Shown here in pieces: positions 1-8,983 of a stretch of DNA of 64,000 nucleotides. The stretch lies in contig NZ_PKFN01000009.1 of assembly GCF_002933395.1 (NCBI RefSeq), positions 124,001 through 188,000 of the forward strand. Direction: 5' to 3'. Made by a program: the position numbers and the translations under genes. The notes under the pieces were generated by a model. That model saw nothing but the letters and a program-made list of their open reading frames with translations. It was not told the origin of the DNA and did no database searches. Position 1 is the stretch's first letter. Every line of letters begins with the position of its first letter. This DNA comes from Yoonia maritima (GTDB taxonomy: Bacteria > Pseudomonadota > Alphaproteobacteria > Rhodobacterales > Rhodobacteraceae).

Positions 1-812
1 TGGAAGACTTGTTTCCAGAGCCGACAGGCGTCGGCGTTTTTGAGATCGAAGACGGTTCCGGGCTGTGGGAGGTCGCAGCCTATTTTGTCGAAGAGCCTGA
101 CGCGGGCGCACTGGCAGTTTATTCCGCACTTCATAAATCTAAGCCATTTAACATCTCTGAAATCCCGGATCAGGATTGGGTGTCCAAAGTTCAGCGCGAA
201 CTTGCCCCGGTCGAGGCTGGGCGGTTCTTTGTTTACGGCAGCCATGACGCCGACAAAGTGCCTCAGGGAAAGATTCCGTTGCTGATTGATGCGGCGATGG
301 CCTTTGGCACTGGGCACCACGGAACGACGCTTGGCTGCTTGCGCGCGTTTGATGCTTTGTTCACATCGGGCTTCACAACTGGCCGCGTCGCTGACATCGG
401 ATGCGGCACAGCCGTTTTGGCAATGGCTGCCGCCAAAGTGCTGCCCGATCTCATACTGGCCAGCGATATTGACCCGGTAGCGGTTGAGGTTGCGGCTGCG
501 AACGTGACAGCAAACGGTCTTGAGGGTCGCGTAAATTGTGTTGTCGCTGCTGGGTTCGATGCACCTGATCTGGCGGCGTCAGCGCCTTACGATCTGATTT
601 TCGCCAACATTTTAAAGGGGCCTCTTATCGGGCTCGCCCCTGCGATGGGCAAGAGTGTTGCAACTGGAGGGCAAGTGATTCTGTCGGGGATTTTAAATGA
701 GCAGGCCGATGAGGTGATTGCTGTTTATCTCGATAATGGGTTCAATCTATCCAAAAGAGATGTTATTGTTGACTGGACGACGCTAACAATGAGCAAGAAA
801 GCACCACTTTAA
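1..812 (+). CDS. prmA: Ribosomal protein L11 methyltransferase (PrmA), 5'-truncated by window edge
   Basis: The reading frame is open from the first bases of the window and ends in TAA at 810-812, so the N-terminus (I estimate a few tens of residues) lies outside. The visible part has the PrmA layout: a family-specific N-terminal region, then an AFGTGHHGTT segment, the SAM-binding glycine motif DIGCGTAVLAMAA and the downstream NILKGPL motif that corresponds to the Asn-Pro-Pro-like position of this methyltransferase class. PrmA trimethylates ribosomal protein L11 in the cytoplasm using S-adenosylmethionine. The TTG at 9 is in frame but is probably an internal leucine codon rather than the start, because the preceding codons (Glu-Asp) are also open. 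Confidence 0.93.
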   Translation, partial: EDLFPEPTGVGVFEIEDGSGLWEVAAYFVEEPDAGALAVYSALHKSKPFNISEIPDQDWVSKVQRELAPVEAGRFFVYGSHDADKVPQGKIPLLIDAAMAFGTGHHGTTLGCLRAFDALFTSGFTTGRVADIGCGTAVLAMAAAKVLPDLILASDIDPVAVEVAAANVTANGLEGRVNCVVAAGFDAPDLAASAPYDLIFANILKGPLIGLAPAMGKSVATGGQVILSGILNEQADEVIAVYLDNGFNLSKRDVIVDWTTLTMSKKAPL

Positions 813-913
813 CCCTTTGGTAACTCATTTATTGCGAAACGCCTTGTTTCCGCTTTGATTGACGAAGAAGTTGTTCGGAATTTATCTGAGCATTTTATTT
901 CGGGAGTGTTGAT

Positions 914-1258
914 ATGGCACAAGCTAATGTCCCATTCGATAAGCGTCTTAAGCGTATCGTGCGCCGGCATGATCGTATGTCGCATGGTGTTGTTAAGACT
1001 GTCACCGCAGATGGTTTGATTGTCGCGCGGCCACGTGCGTATCGCCCGCGGTTCCCATTAAAAGGGATTCTTGCGCTCGTCGTGACGGGATTTGTTTTCA
1101 AAGGCTTTCTATTCGCGTCTTTGGGTGACCAAGCCTACCAAGAACGCGTTTCGGTACTCAGCGCGGGTAGCGTGATGGAACAAGCTGGTGCATGGGTCAT
1201 GCAGCCTGATGTTGCGACAATATATATTGCTGATAAAGTTAAAACTATCATGCCATAA
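914..1258 (+). CDS. Small single-pass membrane protein of unknown function
   Basis: This is a 114-residue protein. The first 45 residues are rich in Arg and Lys. One hydrophobic segment (about residues 50-70, GILALVVTGFVFKGFLFASLG) follows, then a polar tail. GGGAG at 902-906 sits 7 bases before the ATG, a good ribosome binding site. The basic N-terminus and single transmembrane helix suggest an inner-membrane protein with its N-terminus inside. I do not recognise a functional family. It follows prmA by about 100 bases in the same direction and is closed by a strong hairpin terminator at 1283-1317. Confidence 0.75.
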   Translation: MAQANVPFDKRLKRIVRRHDRMSHGVVKTVTADGLIVARPRAYRPRFPLKGILALVVTGFVFKGFLFASLGDQAYQERVSVLSAGSVMEQAGAWVMQPDVATIYIADKVKTIMP

Positions 1259-1282
1259 AGGCATTTCCAATTCATGAAAACG

Positions 1283-1317
1283 AAAAGGCCGCGCCGAAAT
1301 ATGGCGCGGCCTTTCGC
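1283..1317. terminator. Bidirectional intrinsic terminator between convergent genes
   Basis: GGCCGCGCC (1287-1295) and GGCGCGGCC (1303-1311) form a perfect 9-bp stem with a 7-base loop. It is flanked by AAAA on the left and TTTC on the right, so it can work from either strand. It lies between the + gene ending at 1258 and the - gene ending at 1346. Confidence 0.85.
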
Positions 1318-1345
1318 ATTTGTGAGTGGCGGTGGTCGTTCCGAG

Positions 1346-1549
1346 TTACTTGCGTGCGGCAACAGCATTGATATCGCCAAACGTCAGGCCGATATCTTCG
1401 AGTTCGCGTGCTGAAAGACGTGACAGCGCTTTGCGAGTGATGCGCGCATCGTTCCACTGCGCGATGCTTTGCAAAGATTGATGACAGAAAGAAGCGACGC
1501 GACCGGCAAGGATGCTGGATGCCGCAAGGTTTGTGTTTACGTTGGCCAT
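1346..1549 (-). CDS. DUF1127 (YjiS-like) small protein
   Basis: A 67-residue protein when started at the ATG at 1549, which has GGAA a few bases upstream. An in-frame upstream ATG exists, but the added residues are not family-like. The C-terminal half contains the DUF1127 arginine-rich helix pair: RKALSRLSARELEDIGLT, where the LSxRELxDIGL core is diagnostic. In Rhodobacter sphaeroides a DUF1127 protein (CcaF1) is an RNA-binding stress protein made from a transcript that also yields small RNAs. Whether this copy does the same is inference. The gene is monocistronic and faces the gene at 914-1258 across a shared terminator. Confidence 0.85.
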   Translation of the reverse strand: MANVNTNLAASSILAGRVASFCHQSLQSIAQWNDARITRKALSRLSARELEDIGLTFGDINAVAARK

Positions 1550-1857
1550 TGGCTCATTCCTTAGACGGGTTCTGCGAGGCAGAGTTAACTTGATGAGCGG
1601 CATCTAGGGTGCTTTTAGTATACGAGCTAGTGTCTTTTTTGCATAGCTCATATGAGTTTTTAGAATGCCTATTATTTAATCATGTGCTTCTGAACGCCCT
1701 GTTTTTTATGGCCCTTTGTAGTAGCCTGATTCCAGTGGATTTTCACGCGTCTATGTCTGGCGCGTTGGGCAGTTTGCATGGCTATCGCAAATCGGGTTGG
1801 TTTATGTTCGCGCTTTGTGCTACCGCATTTTTGACAATAAAATTATTGAGGCGAGCA
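1550..1857. other. Intergenic region upstream of the DUF1127 gene and ruvC
   Basis: About 300 bases separate the two divergent starts. TATACT on the minus strand (1617-1622) is a plausible -10 box for the DUF1127 gene, but I see no good -35 box. The plus strand is open in frame with ruvC back to about 1609. That extension is hydrophobic, AT-rich and not RuvC-like, so I treat it as non-coding. No RNA gene or repeat is visible. Confidence 0.5.
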
Positions 1858-2364
1858 ATGCGCGTATTGGGAATCGACCCAGGTCTGCGAAATATGGGGT
1901 GGGGCGTGATCGAAGTGTCTGGTTCGCGCCTGTCACATATCGCCAATGGAATCTGTCATTCAGTCGGGGCTGACCTTGGCGCGCGGCTCTTGTCGCTTCA
2001 TGAGCAACTTACTGATGTGGTCCACCAGTGGCAGCCTGATGCCGCAGCGGTAGAGCAGACATTCGTGAACAAAGATGGTGTTGGAACGCTAAAGCTGGGC
2101 CAAGCGCGCGGAATTGCGATGCTGGTTCCGGCGCAGGCGGGATTGGCCATCGGCGAGTACGCCCCAAACGCTGTTAAAAAGGCGGTGGTTGGTGTTGGCC
2201 ATGCCGAAAAGCATCAAATCGAACATATGGTCAAGCTACAGTTGCCGGGCGTGAAAATCGCCGGGGCCGATTCAGCCGATGCATTGGCGATCGCGATCTG
2301 CCATTCGCATCATCTGCAATCGGCAGGCACATTGGCCAAAGCATTAGCAAAGGCAGGCGCATGA
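1858..2364 (+). CDS. ruvC: Crossover junction endodeoxyribonuclease RuvC
   Basis: A 168-residue RuvC of normal length. RuvC resolves Holliday junctions by symmetric nicking. The four metal-binding acidic residues fall exactly where the Escherichia coli enzyme has them: Asp7 (GIDPG), Glu66 (AVEQTF), Asp138 and Asp141 ([11 protein letters not shown]). The start at 1858 is preceded by GAGGCGAGCA and gives the canonical [10 protein letters not shown]-terminus. The frame is open further upstream, but the extra residues do not belong to the family. The stop overlaps the ruvA start (ATGA), so the two are translationally coupled. Confidence 0.97.
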   Translation: MRVLGIDPGLRNMGWGVIEVSGSRLSHIANGICHSVGADLGARLLSLHEQLTDVVHQWQPDAAAVEQTFVNKDGVGTLKLGQARGIAMLVPAQAGLAIGEYAPNAVKKAVVGVGHAEKHQIEHMVKLQLPGVKIAGADSADALAIAICHSHHLQSAGTLAKALAKAGA

Positions 2365-3020
2365 TAGGTAAAATCGCAGGTCGTTTGGAATACCGCAGCA
2401 CAGATCATGTTCTGATCGATGTTCGTGGTATTGGTTACATTGTCTATGTTTCTGATCGCGTCATGGCTGGTCTGCCCGGCAATGGCGAGGCGGTCGCGCT
2501 TTATACCGATCTGTTGGTGCGTGAGGATAATCTGCAGCTCTTTGGTTTTACGACGCTTGTTGAAAAAGAGTGGCACCGCATGTTGATGTCCGTCCAAGGG
2601 ATTGGCGCGAAGGCGTCGCTATCTATCCTTGGTACCTTGGGTGAAGATGGTGTCAGTCGGGCAATCGCATTGGGTGACTGGAATGCAGTCGCAAAGGCCA
2701 AAGGTGTCGGCCCGAAAACGGCGCAAAAGGTTATTCTGGATCTGAAGGATAAGGCGCCGGGCATTATGGCGATGGGCGGAACCGTTGCCGAAGCTCTGGG
2801 CGACGAGGTAATCGAGGCCCCGACACCTGCGGCAGCAAAACGTGCACCTGCCAAGAAGGCGAACCCTGCGCAGGCAGAAACGCTATCGGCGCTTGGGAAT
2901 CTTGGCTATGCGCCGGGCGACGCGGCGAGCGCTGTCGCCGAAGCCGCAGGCGCCGATCCTGACGCGGATACGTCGACTTTGATCCGCGCAGCCTTGAAGC
3001 TGCTTGCCCCAAAGGGGTAG
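2361..3020 (+). CDS. ruvA: Holliday junction branch migration protein RuvA
   Basis: A 219-residue protein. It has an N-terminal OB-fold domain ([11 protein letters not shown], residues 1-65), helix-hairpin-helix DNA-binding motifs ([14 protein letters not shown] and [16 protein letters not shown], about residues 70-130), an Ala/Lys/Pro-rich linker and a C-terminal UBA-like domain that contacts RuvB (about 170-219). RuvA binds the four-way junction and loads the RuvB motor. It overlaps ruvC by 4 bases and precedes ruvB by 9 bases, the classical ruvCAB operon of proteobacteria. Confidence 0.97.
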   Translation: MIGKIAGRLEYRSTDHVLIDVRGIGYIVYVSDRVMAGLPGNGEAVALYTDLLVREDNLQLFGFTTLVEKEWHRMLMSVQGIGAKASLSILGTLGEDGVSRAIALGDWNAVAKAKGVGPKTAQKVILDLKDKAPGIMAMGGTVAEALGDEVIEAPTPAAAKRAPAKKANPAQAETLSALGNLGYAPGDAASAVAEAAGADPDADTSTLIRAALKLLAPKG

Positions 3021-3029
3021 GGGTAATCC

Positions 3030-4049
3030 ATGAACGAGCCTGACCCGACATTACGCCCAGCACCCCAGCCCGAAGATGCGGATCGCGCGTTGCGTCCGCA
3101 GACCTTGGATGAATTTATTGGGCAAGCCGACGCACGGGCGAACCTTAAGGTCTTCATCGAAAGCGCCCGCCGTCGCGGTGAGGCGATGGACCACGCGTTG
3201 TTCCATGGTCCGCCGGGCTTAGGTAAGACTACACTGGCGCAGATCATGGCGCGCGAGTTGGGCGTGAATTTTCGAATGACCTCTGGCCCCGTGTTGGCGA
3301 AAGCTGGCGATTTGGCTGCGATCTTAACCAACCTCGAAGCGCGTGATGTGCTGTTCATTGATGAAATCCATCGCCTGAACCCGGCTGTCGAAGAGGTGCT
3401 GTATCCAGCCCTCGAAGATTTTGAGTTGGATTTGGTGATTGGTGAAGGGCCCGCCGCACGGACCGTGCGTATTGAATTGCAGCCGTTTACCTTGGTGGGT
3501 GCCACGACCCGCATGGGGCTGTTAACCACTCCGTTGCGTGACCGTTTCGGCATTCCGACCCGGTTAGAGTTTTATACCGAAGATGAGCTGCATCTGATCG
3601 TGACACGCGGTGCACGTTTGATGGGGGCGCCCGCATCAGATGGTGGAGCCCGAGAAATCGCCCGCCGCGCACGCGGTACCCCACGTATTGCTGGGCGTTT
3701 GCTGCGTCGCGTTGTGGATTTTGCGATCGTCGAAGGTGACGGAACGGTAACGCAGGAAATTGCGGATCGCGCGCTGACCCGGTTGGGGGTTGATCATTTG
3801 GGGTTGGATAATGCCGACCGCCGCTATTTACGCTTGATCGCGGAAAGCTATGGTGGTGGCCCTGTTGGGGTTGAAACCATGTCTGCTGCGCTGTCCGAAA
3901 GCCGCGATAGTTTGGAAGATGTGATCGAGCCGTATTTGCTGCAAAAGGGCCTTATCCAACGTACGCCGCGCGGGCGGATGCTGGCCCAAGCGGCTTGGGC
4001 GCATTTGGGGCTGAATCCACCCAAATCGCAGACGGACTTATTTGGTTGA
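3030..4049 (+). CDS. ruvB: Holliday junction branch migration ATPase RuvB
   Basis: A 339-residue AAA+ motor of usual length that drives branch migration at RuvA-bound junctions. Visible motifs are Walker A GPPGLGKT (residues 60-67), Walker B LFIDEIHR, sensor 1 LVGATTR, an arginine-finger region (PLRDRFGI) and a C-terminal winged-helix domain ending in the usual [12 protein letters not shown] segment. The start follows a G-rich ribosome binding site (GGGGTAGGGGTAATCC). It is the third gene of the ruvCAB unit. The uncharacterised gene at 4091 follows after a 41-base gap. Confidence 0.97.
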   Translation: MNEPDPTLRPAPQPEDADRALRPQTLDEFIGQADARANLKVFIESARRRGEAMDHALFHGPPGLGKTTLAQIMARELGVNFRMTSGPVLAKAGDLAAILTNLEARDVLFIDEIHRLNPAVEEVLYPALEDFELDLVIGEGPAARTVRIELQPFTLVGATTRMGLLTTPLRDRFGIPTRLEFYTEDELHLIVTRGARLMGAPASDGGAREIARRARGTPRIAGRLLRRVVDFAIVEGDGTVTQEIADRALTRLGVDHLGLDNADRRYLRLIAESYGGGPVGVETMSAALSESRDSLEDVIEPYLLQKGLIQRTPRGRMLAQAAWAHLGLNPPKSQTDLFG

Positions 4050-4090
4050 TAGATGGGACGCCTCCGGCGGGGGAGTAGTTAGAGCAAGTG

Positions 4091-4699
4091 ATGGATGATG
4101 TAGCGCCTTTGTTTACCCGGTCAGACGGGGATTATGTGTTTGCCCGTTGGGGACGCCCAATTGTGCCTGTGGTCTTTGGTGTCGATGACGCGAGCTTGGC
4201 CGTGTTTAAGGGCGCGATTGAGGCGGTCGTAACATTGGCGGGTCACAAGATGGACGAGACCGACATGGAGTTGGGCGCGAACCTGATGATGTTCTTTTGT
4301 CAGGATTGGCGTGAGCTGCTTGACGTTCCGCATTTAGATAAGCTGTTGCCGGAGTTGGGGACACTGGTCCCCCGCCTTGAGGCAGCCGAGGCCAACCAGT
4401 ACCGTATCTTCCGGTTTGATGACGCGGGCGCGATTCAAGCGGCGTTTGTGTTCATGCGTATGGATGATCAAATGGCGCGGGCACCGGCAGATACGTTGGC
4501 GTTGTCACAAGCCGCGCAGGTTATTTTACTTTGGTCCGATACGGCGTTTACCGAAGTGCCGCCATTGGCCATGATTGAAGGCAAAGTTGCCTTGCGCCCC
4601 GAAATCGGTGACGTCATTCGCGCGGCCTATGACCCGGTGATGCCCGTCGCGGCGCGTGATGCGAGCCATGCGTTGCGGTTGGGTGCGCGGTTGCTATGA
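4091..4699 (+). CDS. Conserved-looking protein of unknown function between ruvB and ybgC
   Basis: A 202-residue soluble acidic protein with no signal peptide or membrane segment. I started it at ATG 4091; a GTG one codon earlier is also possible. The sequence is evenly alpha/beta in character, with a WGRPIVPVVFG stretch near the N-terminus and a MMFFCQDWREL segment near residue 65. I do not recognise a domain. Its stop overlaps the ybgC start (ATGA at 4696), which implies coupled translation with the YbgC thioesterase and hence the Tol-Pal neighbourhood. A role in envelope or division biology is only a guess from position. Confidence 0.8.
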   Translation: MDDVAPLFTRSDGDYVFARWGRPIVPVVFGVDDASLAVFKGAIEAVVTLAGHKMDETDMELGANLMMFFCQDWRELLDVPHLDKLLPELGTLVPRLEAAEANQYRIFRFDDAGAIQAAFVFMRMDDQMARAPADTLALSQAAQVILLWSDTAFTEVPPLAMIEGKVALRPEIGDVIRAAYDPVMPVAARDASHALRLGARLL

Positions 4700-5082
4700 C
4701 CCATACGTTTCCTATCCGTGTCTATTACGAAGACACTGATCTTGCAGGCATCGTCTATTATGCCAATTACCTGAAGTTCATCGAGCGCGCCCGCAGTGAA
4801 TGGGTTCGTGAAATGGGCATTGATCAGGTTGCGATGAAGGCCGATGGCTTTGTCTTTGCGGTGCGCCGTGTTGAAGCGAATTACCTTTCCCCGGCGCATT
4901 TTGACGATGAGTTGATCGTTGAAACGAGCCTAGCTGAACGCACAGGTGTTCGCCTGACCGTCAGGCAGGATGTGAAACGGGGGGACGTTCTGCTGTTTTC
5001 TGCCCTTGTGACGATTATTTGCATGAATGAAGCTGGTGCCGTGGCCCGCCTTCCGGCGGCGATCCGCCAGTCGGTACATTAA
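4696..5082 (+). CDS. ybgC: Tol-Pal-associated acyl-CoA thioesterase YbgC
   Basis: A 128-residue hot-dog-fold thioesterase of the 4-hydroxybenzoyl-CoA thioesterase group. The signature is near the N-terminus: YYEDTDLAGIVYYANYLKF, with the catalytic Asp in DTDLAG. YbgC hydrolyses acyl-CoA or acyl-ACP thioesters and is thought to link phospholipid metabolism with the inner membrane near the Tol complex. It overlaps the preceding gene by 4 bases. A 112-base gap separates it from tolQ, where a separate tol promoter could lie. Confidence 0.95.
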   Translation: MTHTFPIRVYYEDTDLAGIVYYANYLKFIERARSEWVREMGIDQVAMKADGFVFAVRRVEANYLSPAHFDDELIVETSLAERTGVRLTVRQDVKRGDVLLFSALVTIICMNEAGAVARLPAAIRQSVH

Positions 5083-5194
5083 TTTTGTCGATTTCAGCCC
5101 TGTAATACGGGTTTGATTGGATTTTCATTTCGGCTTGCGTTAACGATGGTTGTAATCAGAGCCCAAAATCGGGCCTACAGGCAGAGCAGGCACA

Positions 5195-5869
5195 ATGGAA
5201 GCAGCAACCGACTTCACGATGTGGGCGCTATTTGCGCGCGCGACAATCACCGTAAAACTCGTCATGATCATGTTGATCGCCGCATCTATCTGGTGCTGGG
5301 CCGTGATCGTGGACAAGATTATTCAGTACCGCAAAGCGCGTGCAGAGGCCGAGGTTTTTGACCGCCAGTTCTGGTCGGGCGAGCCTTTGGATGGTTTGTT
5401 CGATCAGATCGGGACCGATCCGGATGGCGCGAGCCAAAAGATTTTCGTGGCTGGCATGTTGGAATGGCGTCGGTCGCATCGCCAAGACGGCGGATTGATC
5501 GCCGGGGCGACCGCCCGGATCGATCGATCCATGGATGTCGCGATCGCCAAGGAAGCCGCGAAACTGCAAAAGGGTCTGCCAGTGTTGGCGACCGTTGGTT
5601 CTACGGCACCATTCGTTGGCCTGTTCGGGACCGTTTGGGGTATCATGAATGCGTTTATCGAAATCGCCGAAGCACAAAACACAAACCTAGCTGTCGTTGC
5701 TCCGGGTATCGCCGAGGCGCTGCTGGCTACGGGTTTGGGCCTGTTAGCCGCTATTCCTGCTGTGATATTCTATAACAAACTGTCTGCTGATAGTGATCGT
5801 ATCGTTGCTGGCTACGAAGCCTTTGCCGACGAATTTGCGACGATCCTTAGTCGCCAGTTGGATAGCTGA
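5195..5869 (+). CDS. tolQ: Tol-Pal system proton channel subunit TolQ
   Basis: A 224-residue MotA/TolQ/ExbB family protein. There is one transmembrane helix near the N-terminus (VMIMLIAASIWCWAVI), a large cytoplasmic loop, and two more helices with the characteristic LATVGSTAPFVGLFGTVWGI segment and an APGIAEALLATGLGLLAAIPA helix. TolQ forms the pentameric inner-membrane channel that, with TolR, uses the proton motive force to energise TolA. The start is preceded by an AGCAGG ribosome binding site. It lies 2 bases before tolR. Confidence 0.96.
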   Translation: MEAATDFTMWALFARATITVKLVMIMLIAASIWCWAVIVDKIIQYRKARAEAEVFDRQFWSGEPLDGLFDQIGTDPDGASQKIFVAGMLEWRRSHRQDGGLIAGATARIDRSMDVAIAKEAAKLQKGLPVLATVGSTAPFVGLFGTVWGIMNAFIEIAEAQNTNLAVVAPGIAEALLATGLGLLAAIPAVIFYNKLSADSDRIVAGYEAFADEFATILSRQLDS

Positions 5870-5871
5870 TC

Positions 5872-6348
5872 ATGGGTGCGGGTGTTATGAAATCAGGTGA
5901 CGGAGGCGGAAGACGCCGCCGACGCCGGGGGAGCCGGGTTCAGCCTATGGCAGAAATCAACATCACGCCATTTGTTGACGTGATGCTGGTGCTTTTGATC
6001 ATCTTTATGGTTGCTGCCCCGTTGATGACCGTTGGTGTTCCTGTGGAGCTACCCAAAACCGCGGCCGATGCTTTGCCCGGTGACGACGAAGAACCGCTGA
6101 CAGTGACCATCACTGCCGATGGTGTTATTATGATTCAAGAAACCGAAACGTCGCCGGAAGAGTTGGTTGCTAAATTGCAGGCCATTGCCGCTGAACGCAC
6201 AAGCGACCGTATTTTCCTGCGGGCAGATGGCGCGAACCAGTGGAACAGCGTGGCTGAAATTATGGGTGCTTTGAACGCTGGCGGGTTTTCCAACATTGGT
6301 CTGGTGACAGATGTTGGGGGACCGTCCTTTGCGGGGTCAGACGGTTAA
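5872..6348 (+). CDS. tolR: Tol-Pal system protein TolR
   Basis: A 158-residue ExbD/TolR family protein. A short, strongly basic cytoplasmic leader (GRRRRRRGSR, about residues 13-22) precedes the family motif INITPFVDVMLVLLIIFMV. The single transmembrane helix there holds the proton-carrying Asp of FVDVML. A periplasmic domain follows. TolR is the rotor partner of the TolQ channel. A second in-frame ATG lies at 5887, so the exact start is not certain. It follows tolQ by 2 bases and precedes tolA by 3. Confidence 0.96.
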   Translation: MGAGVMKSGDGGGRRRRRRGSRVQPMAEINITPFVDVMLVLLIIFMVAAPLMTVGVPVELPKTAADALPGDDEEPLTVTITADGVIMIQETETSPEELVAKLQAIAAERTSDRIFLRADGANQWNSVAEIMGALNAGGFSNIGLVTDVGGPSFAGSDG

Positions 6349-6351
6349 GCC

Positions 6352-7488
6352 ATGCAAACGCCGGGCACGTATATCTCTGCCACAGGACATATTGTTCTTA
6401 TTGGCTGGTTGGTACTAGGCTGGGGGTTCGATACGGAACCGCTCAAGTTTGATGCTATGGATGTGTCTGTCATCAGTGGTGAAGAGTTTGAACAGATGGT
6501 GGCCGCGAGCACGCCGGAACCAGGCAGTGCTGAACCAACTGCGCCAGCACTGCCGGTCATCGATGATACGCCACCGCCACCGCCAGTTGAAGAACAGCCT
6601 GCAGAGACCGCACCGCCGCCGGACCCTGTCGATCAGCCGGTAGAAGAATTGCCTCCTCCACCGCCACCCGCACCATTGCTAACCGAGGCAACGGACGAGC
6701 CGCCTGTCGCTCCAACAGAGCCAGCGGCCCCACCGCCATCGCCCAACATTGATGTGAATGAACCTCCAGCGCCGACACAGGCAGATCGTATTGCGTCGTC
6801 CCCGTCGACACCGCCGCCGCCGGACACGCAGATTGATGATGTCGTGCGTGAAGAGGTTGTTCCTGACGAAACGGCCCCGGCTGAAGTCGTGACCGAAGAG
6901 GTGACGCCAACGGCGCCAGAGGAGACTGCACCAGAAATCGCCATTGAAGATGAAACACCTTCAGGACTGGTCGAAACGTCGTTGCGTCCTGTTGTACGTC
7001 CTAACCGCCCAGCACCTCCTGCGGAAGAGCCAGCGACACCAACCCAAACTGCTGAAACACCAGATGTCGAGCCGACAACACCCGCGAATGAACCGAGTGA
7101 TGACGCCGTTGCCGCCGCTTTGGCAGCCGCTTTGGCGGCAGACGCGCCCTCTGCCCCTGCGGTTGAGGCTGGTCCGCCGATGACAGGATCTGAGCGCGAC
7201 AGCTTCCGTGTGTCAGTCAACCGCTGTTGGAACGTTGACCCGGGTTCAGTTGCGTCACGCGTCACTGTTGAGGTGGGTTTTGAACTGGATCGCAGTGGTA
7301 AGGTTGTCGGTCAGCCAAGGCTTATCAGTGCGCAGGGCGACCAAAGCGCGGCAGATACAGCGTTTGAAGCGGCCCGTCGCGCGATTTTGCGGTGCCAATC
7401 TGGCGGCTATCAATTGCCCGCTGATAAATACGACCAATGGAAAGATGTTGTCATTACATTTGACCCCAGCGGAATGCGGCTACGTTAA
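6352..7488 (+). CDS. tolA: TolA-like energy transducer with proline/acid-rich spacer
   Basis: A 378-residue protein in the TolA position between tolR and tolB. It has one N-terminal transmembrane helix (about residues 12-26, HIVLIGWLVLGWGF). A spacer of roughly 220 residues dominated by Pro, Glu, Thr and Ala follows. The C-terminal domain (about 280-378) has the TolA/TonB-like fold signature VEVGFELDRSGKV and two cysteines (VNRCW and LRCQS) that could pair as in E. coli TolA domain III. The spacer is unlike the Lys/Ala helical domain II of enteric TolA and probably spans the periplasm as an extended polyproline chain. TolA carries energy from TolQR to Pal and TolB. Confidence 0.92.
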   Translation: MQTPGTYISATGHIVLIGWLVLGWGFDTEPLKFDAMDVSVISGEEFEQMVAASTPEPGSAEPTAPALPVIDDTPPPPPVEEQPAETAPPPDPVDQPVEELPPPPPPAPLLTEATDEPPVAPTEPAAPPPSPNIDVNEPPAPTQADRIASSPSTPPPPDTQIDDVVREEVVPDETAPAEVVTEEVTPTAPEETAPEIAIEDETPSGLVETSLRPVVRPNRPAPPAEEPATPTQTAETPDVEPTTPANEPSDDAVAAALAAALAADAPSAPAVEAGPPMTGSERDSFRVSVNRCWNVDPGSVASRVTVEVGFELDRSGKVVGQPRLISAQGDQSAADTAFEAARRAILRCQSGGYQLPADKYDQWKDVVITFDPSGMRLR

Positions 7489-7590
7489 CGATGAACACGT
7501 GTAGGTGAGGTGAAAAGCTTTCACACCCCTGCTATGAAGGAACGATAAATGCGGATTAGGGTAAACCTGACCATGCGAAATGAGGCAAAG

Positions 7591-8907
7591 ATGATGAAAA
7601 GACTTCTTACACTCTTGGTAGCTTTGATGTTGGCGGGCCCTGTGACCGCCCAGAATGGTCCGTTGCGGCTGACGATCACAGATGGTGTGATCGAACCGAT
7701 CACTTTTGCGGCGCCGATGTTTCAGGCTGAAAATGCCGAAGCAACGCAGGTGGCGAATGACCTGAACCGGTTGGTCGCGCAGGATTTGTCCGGCACGGGG
7801 CTTTTCCGCGAAATTCCGGCGAACGCGTTTATTTCGCAGGTTTCTTCATTCTCGCAACCGGTCCAGTTTGCTGACTGGCGGGCAATTAATGCGCAGGCGT
7901 TGGTGATTGGAGCTGTCGCGGTGAATGGTGGCCAACTGACAGTGAAATTCCGTTTGTATGACGTTTTCTCTGGGCAGGAGCTCGGTGGCGGTCTGCAGTT
8001 CGCCGGCACAACTGATGGTTGGCGTCGGATGGGTCACAAAGTTGCGGATGCTGTTTATAGCCGGATCACGGGTGAGGGCGGTTATTTCGACAGCCGCGTC
8101 GTTTATGTCGCCGAAAGCGGTCCAAAAGATAACCGTCAGATGCGCCTTGGAATCATGGATTTCGACGGCGCAAACGTGCAGTATCTGACTGACAGTAGTA
8201 GCATTGTGCTTGCGCCGCGTTTTTCACCAAACGGTGACCGCGTACTTTACACAAGCTATGAAAGTGGTTTTCCCCGCATCAATGTGTTGAATGTCGCGAC
8301 TGTTGGGCGCCAACAGTTGCAGACTGCACCGGGCGAAATGGCATTTAGCCCGCGTTTTTCACGCGATGGTGGATCGGTGATTTACAGCCTTTCGAACGGT
8401 GGTAACACGGATATTTTCCGTTCAGACCTATCATCAGGCCAATACGTTCGCTTAACCTCCGCCCCTTCGATTGAAACAGCACCCAGCCTGTCACCCGATG
8501 GCAGCCAGATCGTGTTTGAAAGCGACCGGTCGGGCACTCAGCAGTTATACATCATGTCCGCGAATGGCGGCGAAGCGCGCCGTATTTCATTTGGGGAGGG
8601 CCGCTATGGCACACCTGTCTGGTCCCCAAGGGGTGATTTGGTAGCGTTTACCAAACAAAATGCGGGTCGTTTCCATATTGGTGTGATGCGTACGGACGGA
8701 TCGGAAGAACGCCTATTGACCGCGTCTTTCCTTGATGAAGGTCCGACATGGTCACCAAACGGACGCGTGATCATGTTTAGCCGCGAAACCCAAGGGGAAA
8801 GCGGAACAACATCACTCTATTCGGTGGACATCTCTGGTCGGAACCTCAAGGCGGTTCCTGTGCAAGGCGGTGCCTCTGACCCATCATGGGGTCCGCTTCA
8901 GCCTTAG
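7591..8907 (+). CDS. tolB: Tol-Pal system periplasmic beta-propeller TolB
   Basis: A 438-residue periplasmic protein. The signal peptide starts at ATG 7591 ([21 protein letters not shown]) and is preceded by GAGG at 7582-7585. A further upstream ATG at 7549 has its own Shine-Dalgarno (GAAGGAACG) but would add 14 residues before the signal sequence. An N-terminal alpha/beta domain is followed by a six-bladed WD40-like propeller with repeated motifs such as [16 protein letters not shown] and [15 protein letters not shown]. TolB binds Pal and TolA and so links the inner-membrane motor to the outer membrane. It lies about 100 bases after tolA and 76 before pal. Confidence 0.95.
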   Translation: MMKRLLTLLVALMLAGPVTAQNGPLRLTITDGVIEPITFAAPMFQAENAEATQVANDLNRLVAQDLSGTGLFREIPANAFISQVSSFSQPVQFADWRAINAQALVIGAVAVNGGQLTVKFRLYDVFSGQELGGGLQFAGTTDGWRRMGHKVADAVYSRITGEGGYFDSRVVYVAESGPKDNRQMRLGIMDFDGANVQYLTDSSSIVLAPRFSPNGDRVLYTSYESGFPRINVLNVATVGRQQLQTAPGEMAFSPRFSRDGGSVIYSLSNGGNTDIFRSDLSSGQYVRLTSAPSIETAPSLSPDGSQIVFESDRSGTQQLYIMSANGGEARRISFGEGRYGTPVWSPRGDLVAFTKQNAGRFHIGVMRTDGSEERLLTASFLDEGPTWSPNGRVIMFSRETQGESGTTSLYSVDISGRNLKAVPVQGGASDPSWGPLQP

Positions 8908-8983
8908 CAGATGCCACATTCCCAGAACGATAAAGCCATGCTATGCTGGCAAAAACGAGCAGATATAAACAGGATTTGAACCG

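Noticed and set aside
1609..1857. An 83-codon in-frame extension upstream of ruvC
   Set aside because: The extension is hydrophobic and AT-rich with no RuvC similarity. The start at 1858 has a good ribosome binding site and places all four catalytic residues at the standard positions.
6633..7265. A 210-residue Ser/Gly/Thr-rich frame on the minus strand of tolA
   Set aside because: It mirrors the Pro/Glu-rich codons of tolA. tolA has family motifs at both ends and an operon position, so the reverse frame is a composition artefact.
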